In this document: piece by piece, positions 25,201 through 40,200 of the stretch
Layout: each line of letters starts with the position of its first letter
How positions within the stretch are numbered: position 1 is the stretch's first letter
Assembly: GCA_034231615.1 (NCBI GenBank)
Contig: CM067314.1
Coordinates: forward strand, 5,024,501 to 5,088,500
Length of the DNA stretch: 64,000 nucleotides
Reading direction: 5' to 3'
DNA from: Meghimatium bilineatum
Taxonomy: Eukaryota > Mollusca > Gastropoda > Stylommatophora > Philomycidae
Notes under the pieces: model-generated
What the model saw: the letters and a program-made list of their open reading frames with translations, nothing else
The model's database searches: none
Told to the model about the DNA's origin: nothing
Position numbers and translations under genes: made by a program

Positions 25201-28200
25201 ACATGAACTATATCAGAATAGTTATGTTGGTTTGTATGGTTGATCTTGTGATCAATACATGAACTATATCAGAATAGTTATGTTGGTTTGTATGGTTGAT
25301 CTTGTGATCAATACATGAACTATATCAGCATAGTTATGTTGGTTTGTTTGATTGATCTTGTGATCAATACATGAACTATATCAGCATAGTTATGTTGGTT
25401 TGTATAGTTGATCTTGTGATCAATACATGAACTATATCAGCATAGTTATGTTGGTTTGTTTGATTGATCTTGTGATCAATACATGAACTATATCAGCATA
25501 GTTATGTTGGTTTGTTTGGTTGATCTTGTGATCAATACATGAACTATATCAGCATAGTTATGTTGGTTTGTTTGATTGATCTTGTGATCAATACATGAAC
25601 TATATCAGCATAGTTATGTTGGTTTGTATGGTTGATCTTGTGATCAATACATGAACTATAGCAGCATAGTTATGTTGGTTTGTATGGTTGATCTTGTGAT
25701 CAATACATGAACTATATCAGCATAGTTATGTTGGTTTGTTTGATTGATCTTGTGATCAATACATGAACTATATCAGAATAGTTATGTTGGTTTGTATGGT
25801 TGATCTTGTGATCAATACATGAACTATATCAGCATAGTTATGTTGGTTTGTATGGTTGATCTTGTGATCAATACATGAACTATATCAGAATAGTTATGTT
25901 GGTTTGTATGGTTGATCTTGTGATCAATACATGAACTATATCAGCATAGTTATGTTGGTTTGTTTGATTGATCTTGTGATCAATACATGAACTATATCAG
26001 CATAGTTATGTTGGTTTGTATAGTTGATCTTGTGATCAATACATGAACTATATCAGCATAGTTATGTTGGTTTGTTTGATTGATCTTGTGATCAATACAT
26101 GAACTATATCAGCATAGTTATGTTGGTTTGTATGGTTGATCTTGTGATCAATACATGAACTATAGCAGCATAGTTATGTTGGTTTGTATGGTTGATCTTG
26201 TGATCAATACATGAACTATATCAGCATAGTTATGTTGGTTTGTATGGTTGATCTTGTGATCAATACATGAACTATATCAGCATAGTTATGTTGGTTTGTT
26301 TGATTGATCTTGTGATCAATACATGAACTATATCAGCATAGTTATGTTGGTTTGTATGGTTGATCTTGTGATCAATACATGAACTATAGCAGCATAGTTA
26401 TGTTGGTTTGTATGGTTGATCTTGTGATCAATACATGAACTATAGCAGCATAGTTATGTTGGTTTGTTTGGTTGATCTTGTGATCAATACATGAACTATA
26501 TCAGCATAGTTATGTTGGTTTGTTTGATTGATCTTGTGATCAATACATGAACTATATCAGCATAGTTATGTTGGTTTGTATGGTTGATCTTGTGATCAAT
26601 ACATGAACTATATCAGAATAGTTATGTTGGTTTGTATGGTTGATCTTGTGATCAATACATGAACTATATCAGCATAGTTATGTTGGTTTGTATGGTTGAT
26701 CTTGTGATCAATACATGAACTATATCAGAATAGTTATGTTGGTTTGTATGGTTGATCTTGTGATCAATACATGAACTATATCAGAATAGTTATGTTAGTT
26801 TGTTTGATTGATCTTGTGATCAATACATGAACTATATCAGCATAGTTATGTTGGTTTGTATGGTTGATCTTGTGATCAATACATGAACTATATCAGAATA
26901 GTTATGTTGGTTTGTATGGTTGATCTTGTGATCAATACATGAACTATATCAGAATAGTTATGTTGGTTTGTATGGTTGATCTTGTGATCAATACATGAAC
27001 TATATCAGAATAGTTATGTTGGTTTGTATGGTTGATCTTGTGATCAATACATGAACTATATCAGAATAGTTATGTTAGTTTGTTTGATTGATCTTGTGAT
27101 CAATACATGAACTATATCAGCATAGTTATGTTGGTTTGTATGGTTGATCTTGTGATCAATACATGAACTATATCAGCATAGTTATGTTGGTTTGTATGGT
27201 TGATCTTGTGATCAATACATGAACTATATCAGAATAGTTATGTTGGTTTGTATGGTTGATCTTGTGATCAATACATGAACTATATCAGAATAGTTATGTT
27301 GGTTTGTATGGTTGATCTTGTGATCAATACATGAACTATATCAGAATAGTTATGTTGGTTTGTATGGTTGATCTTGTGATCAATACATGAACTATATCAG
27401 CATAGTTATGTTGGTTTGTATGGTTGATCTTGTGATCAATACATGAACTATATCAGAATAGTTATGTTGGTTTGTATGGTTGATCTTGTGATCAATACAT
27501 GAACTATATCAGAATAGTTATGTTAGTTTGTTTGATTGATCTTGTGATCAATACATGAACTATATCAGCATAGTTATGTTGGTTTGTATGGTTGATCTTG
27601 TGATCAATACATGAACTATATCAGAATAGTTATGTTGGTTTGTATGGTTGATCTTGTGATCAATACATGAACTATATCAGAATAGTTATGTTGGTTTGTA
27701 TGGTTGATCTTGTGATCAATACATGAACTATATCAGAATAGTTATGTTGGTTTGTATGGTTGATCTTGTGATCAATACATGAACTATATCAGCATAGTTA
27801 TGTTGGTTTGTATGGTTGATCTTGTGATCAATACATGAACTATATCAGAATAGTTATGTTGGTTTGTATGGTTGATCTTGTGATCAATACATGAACTATA
27901 TCAGCATAGTTATGTTGGTTTGTATGGTTGATCTTGTGATCAATACATGAACTATATCAGAATAGTTATTTTGGTTTGTATGGTTGATCTTGTGATCAAT
28001 ACATGAACTATATCAGCATAGTTATGTTGGTTTGTTTGATTGATCTTGTGATCAATACATGAACTATAGCAGCATAGTTATGTTGGTTTGTTTGATTGAT
28101 CTTGTGATCAATACATGAACTATATCAGCATAGTTATGTTGGTTTGTTTGATTGATCTTGTGATCAATACATGAACTATATCAGCATAGTTATGTTGGTT

Positions 28201-31200
28201 TGTTTGATTGATGTTGAGGAGCTGCATCAATGATGTTCTTGTTTTCTATGCGCAATGTAAGAGGGGGTGGGGGCGTTTTCTAGAGCTGTTATTCATGTTG
28301 AGGAGACTCATACTCTTAATTGTAGGCAATGCTTCGATGAGAAGAAGCTTCTTACTCCGGGATGGGGGTGGGGGGGGGGTCTATGTGTTAATGCAGAAGG
28401 CATGTTCCACCATTTTGTATGTTCGAATCCACTTACATGAAATTTGCAACCATTTGGTGGTATCAACGTTGGTCAGTTTTAAGGTTTCACTATGACCAGA
28501 TGAGCCCATATGACCGTATGGCTTCACTATGACCTGAATATGAATGGTCTTATCTTTGGCATTCGTTCTCAAACTCCCACCTGATCTCTCTTATAACAGA
28601 ACAATTGTCCTAATAGATTTCTAGGACCATTCTAGTCTTGGAATTGTTGATGAAGCAAGACAATTCTATTTCGCACATCTTGGTGATACCTATTCCATCA
28701 TCAATGTATCTGTGGAAAGAGATGAAAACGGGCCATCATAGGTCGACCAAACTAGATGTTCAAGATGTCCCATGAAAAGAAAAGCATAGCTAGGTCCCAT
28801 TTTGGTGCCCAATGCCCATATACACCTATATTCTATATATATACATGCACCTCCATTCCTCACTGCATTCTGTGCTGACACATCTGTGTATACTCTGACC
28901 CATATGTCTTGTGGATATTCCTCGTCCAGGAAACTTAGGTGTTTATCCATCCCTGCACATCACTGCACACTGTTCTGTTCGTCCCCGCTTAGTCTCCATT
29001 CATGTGGGTCTGAATGTATATTGGTATTCCATACCTTTCCCTCCAAGGGGTTTGTTCTGGTACAGACCTTAAGGGTCTGTCAACTTCAGGTGAGTCTCTA
29101 AGTTGTCTACAGAGTCATTTAGCATGGTGGATACAGCTGCTTCTTTTAACCAACGACCAATAAAAATAATAGTCACAGAGGTGGAGGAAGTTTGTGGACG
29201 TCCTTGACATTTGTGTTTCCATAGGATCCACATCCCTTACCACGTCTGTACATTATAAGCCTACGGCCTCTCATAGTTTTCTTCTTTATACATCATCTCA
29301 CCCAAGGTCTTGTCGTCATGCCCTACCTTTTTCTCAGCTGCTTCGTCTTCGTCGTCTCTGCCAAGACGATGTAGATTTTCAGGTTCAATCTCTTAAGATG
29401 CTGGATTTTTTTCGCTGTCGCTTATACCCTGAGGATATCCTGTCATCAGCTTTACAACATGTTCTTACTATTTCCCGCTCAGTGGCCCTTGTACCATCTA
29501 TTAAACATACCTCTGATCGCCCAATACTGGCTATCACTTTTCATCCTCATAATTTGCCTGCACTACGTATCCTATTACGACATTTCTCTATCCTCCAGTT
29601 AGATCCCATCTCCAGTCCTGCATTTCCCTCTCTTCCACTAGTCGCTTTTCAGAGGGACAGAAACCTTTGTGATCTCTTAGTTCATTCTCGTCTGCGCACT
29701 TCTGCAGGTCATCTAGGAACTGTCCCTTGTCACCGAAATTGTTTGACTTGCCCTTTTGTTATTCTCACTCCCATGTTACAGTTTTCTAAATCACACTTTG
29801 ATATTCAGGATTTTTTTTCTATGTTTGTCCCATAATTTAATATACTCTATCATATGTAAACGTTGTGATATGAAGTATATTGGTGAGACTGGTAGATGTT
29901 TAGCTGATAGATTCGCAGAACATTTGAGAGATATCACGAATCATCGTGACTCCTCAGTGGCTAATCATTTTAACAGCCCATCACATCATGGTAGCTCTGA
30001 TGTCTCTGTAACCGGTTTGTTACGTTGTTATACTGGTGGCCGGCAACGTCAGTCCTTGGAATATCGTCTCATTTGCCATATGGGAGTCTTACAGCCACAC
30101 GGAATGAACATTAATCACCGTTTTGTTTGAGTTACCCACCTTTTCTTTATACCCTCTACTCCCGTATTGCACCGATTCTTGTAATTATTTGTCTTTGTAC
30201 ATTTTTGTGAGTAATTATTTTTGTGTTTGCCATACTTCTATTTATTTCCTTTATGTCTTCTTTCTTTCGTGTATGTCAACATGTGATTATTTTGTACTCT
30301 AGTCCATCAATTGTACATTAGAATGCCATATTGTTATTGTTAAATCATTTACATATTTAGACTTTGATTTCCTCTGTGTTATTGCAGTTGTCTCTATGAT
30401 GGGTGCCCACACATGTATAGTTATTTGTATATGCAATTAGTTTTACATGGTTCTATGTATCCACACAATTACTTTGGGCCACACATTTGTATGTATACAT
30501 ATGCAGTTGTTATAGCATTATCTTTATGTGAACGAACATTTATATTTATATCAATATATGTATATGTTTCTATGTGTTTGAATGTTCATGTTATTGTTTT
30601 TATTTATGTGAGAAAGTGTTTATGTGGATGCATGTTCATATATATGTATTTATGTGAGCGCTTGTTTATATTAATGCACGTATCTCCATTCTGTGTCAAT
30701 ATGTATGCCTATTCTGGTGTGAGCCCTTTCCTATGTGTGGATACATTTACATGCCTGTGCATTTTGTGTGGGTATTCTTCACACATCTGTGATTTTGTTA
30801 TATATTTATTTCTTAACTCTTGGTGTGTGTATACATTTCTATGTATGTTTAGGTGTGGTTGTATATATATGTTTATGTCTATATTTGGTTTCACATTCAT
30901 TCCATGCGTTTTCAAATGATGATTCTTCTTTTATCCTTCCTTCCCCAAACCCACTCACCCCACCACCACACAACCTCATCATTACTCATCAATCATTATC
31001 ATATGCCATTCTAGTTGGTGTAGGCGACCATGGCTCTCTGTCCACAGTATTGTTATCAGGATCGTTGTTGTTTCCATGCCTTGCTAGGTTGTCAAACTAA
31101 TATTTTCTCACGTTGTCCCCATCTGTCTCTGTTCCCTTCAGTCTTGCCTGTCTGATAAAGTGACAATAGGGGTATTTTTCTTATATTATTCTTGCATTCA

Positions 31201-34200
31201 TTATAAACACCCCAACCACATCTATATTGCCTCTAATTTCCCACTTTCCAGTTTATTTATAATGAATGCACACATTTTCTCTTTTACTAGATGTGTTTCC
31301 ATTCCTGCGTCATGGAGACGTGACTTTATGTTTTGAAGACTTGGCTTTAGACAGGCTAAGTCATCTATTTTATTTATTATTGTGTTGTTTACTGTTGTTT
31401 GCCTCTTGAAAAAGGTTCCATTTGAGCCGATACGTGGAGAATTGTCCTGTTTAGTTTTATTGTATGTTTTTTTATATATACTTTTTTATATATTTTTATT
31501 CATAGGCAAGGTAAGTGTTTTTAGTAACCTGTTTAATTCATTTTGCTTTACTATCTATCATTTATGCAGTAGTAGTTCAGGAGATGGAATTACGTACTAT
31601 CTGTCTTTAGGTGGAGCATCTGGTATTCTGCACTGTCCATATACACTTCCAGCTGGCATGCACTGATATTGTTTTTAATAAGTGTCAGAGAATTCCACCC
31701 TTCTGTCTGTCCTTTCTGTCTTATCGGTAGCACTGGTAGCCTCTGATTTTAAGGTTATATTGCTGCTGAGGTGTGTTTCTTGAATACAGCATACCGGTAC
31801 ATTAACTTGTTCTTCACATATAATATTTTCAAGCTCCAACTTTTTACTGTATCCATCTCTTTTACTGTTGACACCCTCAGCATTCCAGTGCATTATTTTT
31901 ATTGATCGTTGGTTTGTTTGGTCAGTAGCTCTATTCCCTTGCCTCCTGACTCCTCGGGGCAATTGACAAGGACCTCCAGTATTTGTGGTTGGACCCGTTT
32001 GAGGTATAGAGCCCGGCACCATCCCTGCCTGAACCATGACTATTAATAGATATTCTTCTTCTTCTGCCTTCATTCTCAAACTCCTACAGATTAGCAGGAT
32101 GTAGTCCGGAGAACGGAATGCGTTGTGTCATGGTTTACATCATTGCTGCAATATCTGCACCTTTTGGCCTGACACATCCGACTTCAGCATGGCTTTGGGT
32201 CACTGACCCTATATGGGATGGGACAGCCAACTCCATCCCATAACCTTCTTAGTCGCCTTTTAAGACATGCGTGGAAGGTAAACAGTGTTGCTATTCTTTG
32301 GTCCCCTTTCGGGCCCTGGCAACACACGGGTGATTAATAGATATAAATATGTTGCCATTGTGTTTTATGCGTGGCATCCTGATTAGTTGTGTGCTTTTTG
32401 GCTGGTTGCCTCCGTCTTTACCACTCTGCTTACTTAGGCAGGACTGTGGTCCTGCTCGAGTTGGACTGTCCTACCTGTCTTAGTTTTCAGCCCCTGATGG
32501 CTAATCACCACATCATGGTGCTGGCCTGGATTGGGGTATGAATCAATAATTTGACATGTTGATTTTGTATGAGAGTCAATAACTTGACATGCTTAATGTG
32601 TCAGTCAATAACTTGACATGCTGATTGTATGTGTCAATAACTTCACATGCTGATTGTATGAGTCAATAACTTAACATGTTGATTTTATGAGTCAATAACC
32701 TGATATGATGATTGTATGAGAGTCAATAACGATGCATGTTGATTGTATGGGAGTCAATAACGATGCTTGTTCATTGTATGGGAGTCAATAACGATGCTTG
32801 TTGATTGTATGGGAGTCAATAATGATGCTTGTTGATTGTATGGGAGTCAATAACAATGCATGTTGATTGTATGAGAGTCAATAACAATGCATTTTGATTG
32901 TATGCGAGTCAATAACGATGCATGCTAATTGTATGGGAGTCAATAACGATGCATGTTGATTGTATGAGAGTCAATAACGATGCATGTTGATTGTATGAGA
33001 GTCAATAACGATGCATGCTGATTTATGGGAGTCAATAACGATGCATGCTGATTGTATGAGGGTCAATAACGATGCATGCTGATTGTATGAGAGTCAATAA
33101 CTTCATATGCTGATTGTATGAAAGTCAATAATGATGCATGCTGATTGTATGAGGGTCAATAACGATGCATGCTGATTGTATGAGAGTCAATAACTTCACA
33201 TGCTGATTGTATGAGAGTCAATAGTGATTCATGCTGATTGTATGAGAGTCAATACCAATGCATGCTGATTGTATGAGGGTCAATACCGATGCATGCTGAT
33301 TGTATGAGGGTCAATACCGATGCATGCTGATTGTATGAGGGTCAATACCGATGCATGCTGATTGTATGAGGGTCAATACCGATGCATGCTTATTGTATGA
33401 GGGTCAATGCCTAGAAACGAAACAATATTTACTTATGTATTCAGCATGTATATTATAATTTACTTTTAACAATTTTTTGCCCATTGTATAATGAATAAAA
33501 TAACAATTACCTATTATTCATTTTTCTTTCACAGGATATTTCAAATTCCATGCTTAGTAACTCTTGCACTTATCACTGTCATAATTGTGTCAATCAGCTA
33601 CTACATCCTGGTACTTGGACTCTTCTTTACCACTGTTAAAAGTCTGGAGTACTTGTATATGGTTGCCGTGGCGTTTCTCATCCTCATGTTATTACTATAT
33701 CCTTTCCTGTTGTTGATTGTAGCCATTTTTAGCGTAATACAGTTCAAATGTGGGTATTTACACTATGGTATCAAGAAAGATTCAGTCTACCGAATTCTCA
33801 GTACGTATGTGTTATACTGATATTAAGTAGATTAAATATAAACATTACTTGTCATTCCATAAAATTCATCTAACCCAATCAATTTAAACCGATTCACTTT
33901 GCAGGTAAGACAAAAACATATCTTATGTCATGTTGATTTGTTAATAAGTTATAGTAGGACATCCTTGTAGGGATAAAAAGTTAGGAAATGTTATCTTAAG
34001 AAAGTCTGACATGTCTACTATTGCTGAGGAAAGTCTGACATGTCTACTATTGCTGAAGAAAGTCTGACATGTCTACTATTGCTGAAGAAAGTCTGACATG
34101 TCTACTATTGCTGAAGAAAGTCTGACATGTCTACTATTGCTGAGGAAAGTCTGACATGTCTACTATTGCTGAGGAAAGTCTGACATGTCTACTATTGCTG

Positions 34201-37200
34201 AGGAAAGTCTGACATGTCTACTATTGCTGAGGAAAGTCTGACATGTCTACTATTGCTGGATTAAGACGTTTGAGAATGAACGATGAAGAAAAAGAAGATG
34301 AAGAATGCACCTTATTATTCTGGTTTGAAATAAAAATTACTCCAATTGTTCACCCAGTCATCAAGAAGTAGTACCAGGGTTCATGCTGTGGGAAGATTGA
34401 GGAATGTTTCCATTGAGTCTAAATAACTGCGGTAGGTGATGCTAGTAAGGCAGTTTCCGGTCAAAAACTGCCTAGGCAGCTGAAAAGATATGGTGATGTT
34501 TCATAACTCATTTTACTGTGACAACTCCATGGTGGCCAAAGCCTTTTGTTTCTTTAGGGAAGAGTTGCATGAAACAAACTGGACATTTGTGGGACCTTGA
34601 ACACATCTGACAACCCACAGAAAGATTTCTTTCTATAATTATTTGAACAATGTCTAATCTGGTTGGTTCTCAAACTCCTGCAGAATATAGTCTGGTGAAT
34701 GGAATATACTGTGTTATGATTAACATCTTTGCTGCAATAGATGTGACTTTTGGCATGACACATCTGACTTCAGCATGGCTTAAGATTTACTTTGACTTAT
34801 ATGGGATAATCAATTTCACCCCAAAACCTCTTTAGTAGCCTCTTAAGACATGCATGGAAGGTAAACAGTGTGCTATTATTTTCTCCCTTTTCAGGTACCG
34901 TCAACTCTAGGGCGAACAATATATAAGATACATAATATAAATTCATTAACCTCTGAGGTGCTCTGTAAAGAGAGAGCACCTGTGACGGCCAAGGTACCAG
35001 GTTTGAATCCTGTCACAGGCAATTGTGCATCTGTGCCATTCAGAAAGCAATGGCAAATACTAAATGTATTTATACTGCCTAGAAAATCAATACAGCCACA
35101 AAATGTTGGATTCTTAGCTACATCCAGAATAGGATATGCCCAGTATTTTTAGTATCAATTCTCGGATACAATCTCTTCATGATAGTTTTTATATCATTCA
35201 TCATATATTGTATATCTCTGTTGCTATGTTAGTTTCTATATGATTCACGACATATGTACATCTATGTTGCTATGATAGTTATATGTATGGCAGTAACAAC
35301 ATTGTTTGACAGTGGACAAAAGCTGACATCAACAGTCCTATTTGACCGTGGACAATAGCTGACATCAACAGCACTGTTTGATCGTGGACAATAGGTGACA
35401 TCAACAGCACTGTTTGATCGTGGACAATAGTTAAGATTAACAACGCTGTTTGACCATGGACAATAGCTGATTTCAGCAGCCCTATTTGACAATATACAAA
35501 AGCTGACTTCAACAACGTTGTTTGAGAATAGACAAAAGCTGACTTCAATAGCACTATTTGAGAATAGATAAAAGCTGACTTTTACAGTCCTATTTGACAA
35601 TAAACAAAAGCTGACTTTAACAGCCCTATTTGACAATAGACAAAAGCTGACTTCAACAGCCCTATTTGACAATAGACAAAAGCTGACTTCAACACTCCTA
35701 TTTGACAATAGACAAAAGCTGACTTCAGCAGCACTATTTGATAATAGACAAAAGCTGACTTCAGCAGCCCTATTTGAGAGTAGACAAAAGTTGACTTCAA
35801 CAGCATTATTTGATAGTAGATAAAGGTTGACATGAATAAGGCTGTTTTATACACTAATTAAATTGTACAAATGTGCACATATTTATATATAGGCCTATAC
35901 ATGTGAAACAAAACATGCATTTGTTTGTACTCTCCATTTATACCTTTTTTGGGGTGGGGGGAGGAAGGACAGAGGACGGCATTTTATTGTCACATGTAAC
36001 ACATGAAAGCACGACCGGAGGAGGGGGTTCACTTAATTCTTGGTAGGTTGTTGATGGTGTTTTTTTGGCACTTGGTTCCTGTTTGGGGTACATTTTCTGT
36101 GACCTTCTGGTGCCTAAAAATGAAAATGTCAGTGATTTTCTGTACAGGTCAGCAAAGCTGTTCAAGTTTTATCAATATAAACCTTGTTGTTTATTGTTAC
36201 CTTTCTTTGCCTCCTTGGATGTGTCTAAGTCACTCACTAATATATATATATGTGGATTCCAGAGGGGGCAGGGGCTATGGTCTACATTCAGAACAATTGA
36301 TCTGGTGAAGCTTGTGGAATCCCCATACAATGTCATCTTTACAATTACGTTTTTTAACAACTCTGACAAGAATACTTCTTCTCATAGCGTTCAACCACTG
36401 CTAAATGTTTGAGTCATCTGAGAAGTCTTTTCATAGCGTTCAACCACTGCTAAATGTTTGAGTCATCTGGGAATGAACAAAAGCTGTGAGAAACTGTAAC
36501 TCCACTGCACAGATTGACCCAAAAATCTATTACTCATAATTCCAGTGACTGGAACAAACAAGTGCCTAAGAGTTACATTTGAAAATGTGCATAAACTTTG
36601 CATTGTTACTTATTCATAATTACTGTTAACAATGATATCTGTTCCATATTGCCAGGTATTTCTAGTGTCCTGTCTAGCTATGTGGACATGGGCAATTTGG
36701 ACATGGTTGAAACCCGAACACGGTCTGTTGGAGACTTAGATCAAGATATAGTTAAGGACCAACTTTTAAGACGCTCCCATAACTGGTGTAAGCAGTTAAT
36801 TCTGGTATGTTGTTTCATGCTGTATATTAGGTAATATGTCTACTCAGAAGTATGATATATATAATATATATGATAGATGAGACTAGCTAGTACAAACGAG
36901 AAAAAAATGTACGCTAAATTTATGTTTAAATTCATTTAATACATTTTAAAACATTTAATATAGCAACATCTCTACAAAATCCCATAGCATTCCAGATCAC
37001 AGAGAATAACTCTACTCAGACATGTTCAGTTCACCAATTCCAGATCACAGAGAATAACTTTCTACTCAGACATGTTCAGTTCACCAGTTCCAGATCACAG
37101 AGAATAACTTTCTACTCAGACATGTTCAGTTCACCAATTCCAGATCACAGAGAATAACTTTCTACTCAGACATGTTCAGTTCACCAGTTCCAGATCACAG

Positions 37201-40200
37201 AGAATAACTTTCTACTCAGACATGTTCAGTTCACCAATTCCAGATCACAGAGAATAACTTTCTACTCAGACATGTTCAGTTCACCAATTCCAGATCACAG
37301 AGAATAACTTTCTACTCAGACATGTTCAGTTCACCAATTCCAGATCACAGAGAATAACTTTCTACTCAGACATGTTCAGTTCACCAATTCCAGATCACAG
37401 AGAATAACTTTCTACTCAGACATGTTCAGTTCACCAATTCCAGATCACAGAGAATAACTTTCTACTCAGACATGTTCAGTTCACCAGTTCCAGATCACAG
37501 AGAATAACTTTCTACTCAGACATGTTCAGTTCACCAATTCCAGATCACAGAGAATAACTTTCTACTCAGACATGTTCAGTTCACCAATTCCAGATCACAG
37601 AGAATAACTTTCTACTCAGACATGTTCAGTTCACCAGTTCCAGATCACAGAGAATAACTTTCTACTCAGACATGTTCAGTTCACCAATTCCAGATCACAG
37701 AGAATAACTCTACTCAGACATGTTCAGTTCACCAGTTCCAGATCACAGAGAATAACTTTCTACTCAGACATGTTCAGTTCACCAGTTCCAGATCACAGAG
37801 AATAACTCTCTACTCAGACATGTTCAGTTCACCAATTCCAGATCACAGAGAATAACTTTCTACTCAGACATGTTCAGTTCACCAGTTCCAGATCACAGAG
37901 AATAACTTTCTACTCAGACATGTTCAGTTCACCAGTTCCAGATCACAGAGAATAACTTTCTACTCAGACATGTTCAGTTCACCAATTCCAGATCACAGAG
38001 AATAACTTTCTACTCAGACATGTTCAGTTCACCAATTCCAGATCACAGAGAATAACTTTCTACTCAGACATGTTCAGTTCACCAGTTCCAGATCACAGAG
38101 AATAACTTTCTACTCAGACATGTTCAGTTCACCAATTCCAGATCACAGAGAATAACTCTACTCAGACATGTTCAGTTCACCAGTTCCAGATCACAGAGAA
38201 TAACTTTCTACTCAGACATGTTCAGTTCACCAATTCCAGATCACAGAGAATAACTTTCTACTCAGACATGTTCAGTTCACCAATTCCAGATCACAGAGAA
38301 TAACTTTCTACTCAGACATGTTCAGTTCACCAATTCCAGATCACAGAGAATAACTTTCTACTCAGACATGTTCAGTTCACCAGTTCCAGATCACAGAGAA
38401 TAACTTTCTACTCAGACATGTTCAGTTCACCAGTTCCAGATCACAGAGAATAACTCTCTACTCAGACATGTTCAGTTCACCAGTTCCAGATCACAGAGAA
38501 TAACTCTACTCAGACATGTTCAGTTCACCAATTCCAGATCACAGAGAATAACTTTCTACTCAGACATGTTCAGTTCACCAATTCCAGATCACAGAGAATA
38601 ACTTTCTACTCAGACATGTTCAGTTCACCAGTTCCAGATCACAGAGAATAACTTTCTACTCAGAACTGTTCAGTTCACCAGTTCCAGATCACAGAGAATA
38701 ACTTTCTACTCAGACATGTTCAGTTCACCAGTTCCAGATCACAGAGAATAACTTTCTACTCAGACATGTTCAGTTCACCAATTCCAGATCACAGAGAATA
38801 ACTTTCTACTCAGACATGTTCAGTTCACCAATTCCAGATCACAGAGAATAACTTTCTACTCAGACATGTTCAGTTCACCAATTCCAGATCACAGAGAATA
38901 ACTTTCTACTCAGACATGTTCAGTTCACCAATTCCAGATCACAGAGAATAACTTTCTACTCAGACATGTTCAGTTCACCAATTCCAGATCACAGAGAATA
39001 ACTTTCTACTCAGACATGTTCAGTTCACCAGTTCCAGATCACAGAGAATAACTTTCTACTCAGACATGTTCAGTTCACCAATTCCAGATCACAGAGAATA
39101 ACTTTCTACTCAGACATGTTCAGTTCACCAATTCCAGATCACAGAGAATAACTTTCTACTCAGACATGTTCAGTTCACCAGTTCCAGATCACAGAGAATA
39201 ACTTTCTACTCAGACATGTTCAGTTCACCAGTTCCAGATCACAGAGAATAACTTTCTACTCAGACATGTTCAGTTCACCAATTCCAGATCACAGAGAATA
39301 ACTTTCTACTCAGACATGTTCAGTTCACCAATTCCAGATCACAGAGAATAACTCTACTCAGACATGTTCAGTTCACCAATTCCAGATCACAGAGAATAAC
39401 TTTCTACTCAGACATGTTCAGTTCACCAATTCCAGATCACAGAGAATAACTTTCTACTCAGACATGTTCAGTTCACCAGTTCCAGATCACAGAGAATAAC
39501 TTTCTACTCAGACATGTTCAGTTCACCAATTCCAGATCACAGAGAATAACTTTCTACTCAGACATGTTCAGTTCACCAATTCCAGATCACAGAGAATAAC
39601 TTTCTACTCAGACATGTTCAGTTCACCAATTCCAGATCACAGAGAATAACTTTCTACTCAGACATGTTCAGTTCACCAATTCCAGATCACAGAGAATAAC
39701 TCTACTCAGACATGTTCAGTTCACCAGTTCCAGATCACAGAGAATAACTTTCTACTCAGACATGTTCAGTTCACCAATTCCAGATCACAGAGAATAACTT
39801 TCTACTCAGACATGTTCAGTTCACCAGTTCCAGATCACAGAGAATAACTTTCTACTCAGACATGTTCAGTTCACCAATTCCAGATCACAGAGAATAACTT
39901 TCTACTCAGACATGTTCAGTTCACCAATTCCAGATCACAGAGAATAACTTTCTACTCAGACATGTTCAGTTCACCAATTCCAGATCACAGAGAATAACTT
40001 TCTACTCAGACATGTTCAGTTCACCAATTCCAGATCACAGAGAATAACTCTACTCAGACATGTTCAGTTCACCAGTTCCAGATCACAGAGAATAACTTTC
40101 TACTCAGACATGTTCAGTTCACCAATTCCAGATCACAGAGAATAACTTTCTACTCAGACATGTTCAGTTCACCAGTTCCAGATCACAGAGAATAACTTTC

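Noticed and set aside
30413-30919. 168-codon hydrophobic frame that looks like a membrane protein
   Set aside because: TG/T-rich low-complexity sequence downstream of a Penelope-like element. No motif or gene structure.
35000-35035. Functional tRNA gene
   Set aside because: The B box is good, but no cloverleaf can be completed and the sequence continues into a body shared by three copies, so it is a SINE head.
36656-36665. Alternative exon 9 acceptor at ATTGCCAG (36655)
   Set aside because: It needs a phase-1 donor in exon 8. The strong donor at 33805 is phase 2 and fits the acceptor at 36665.
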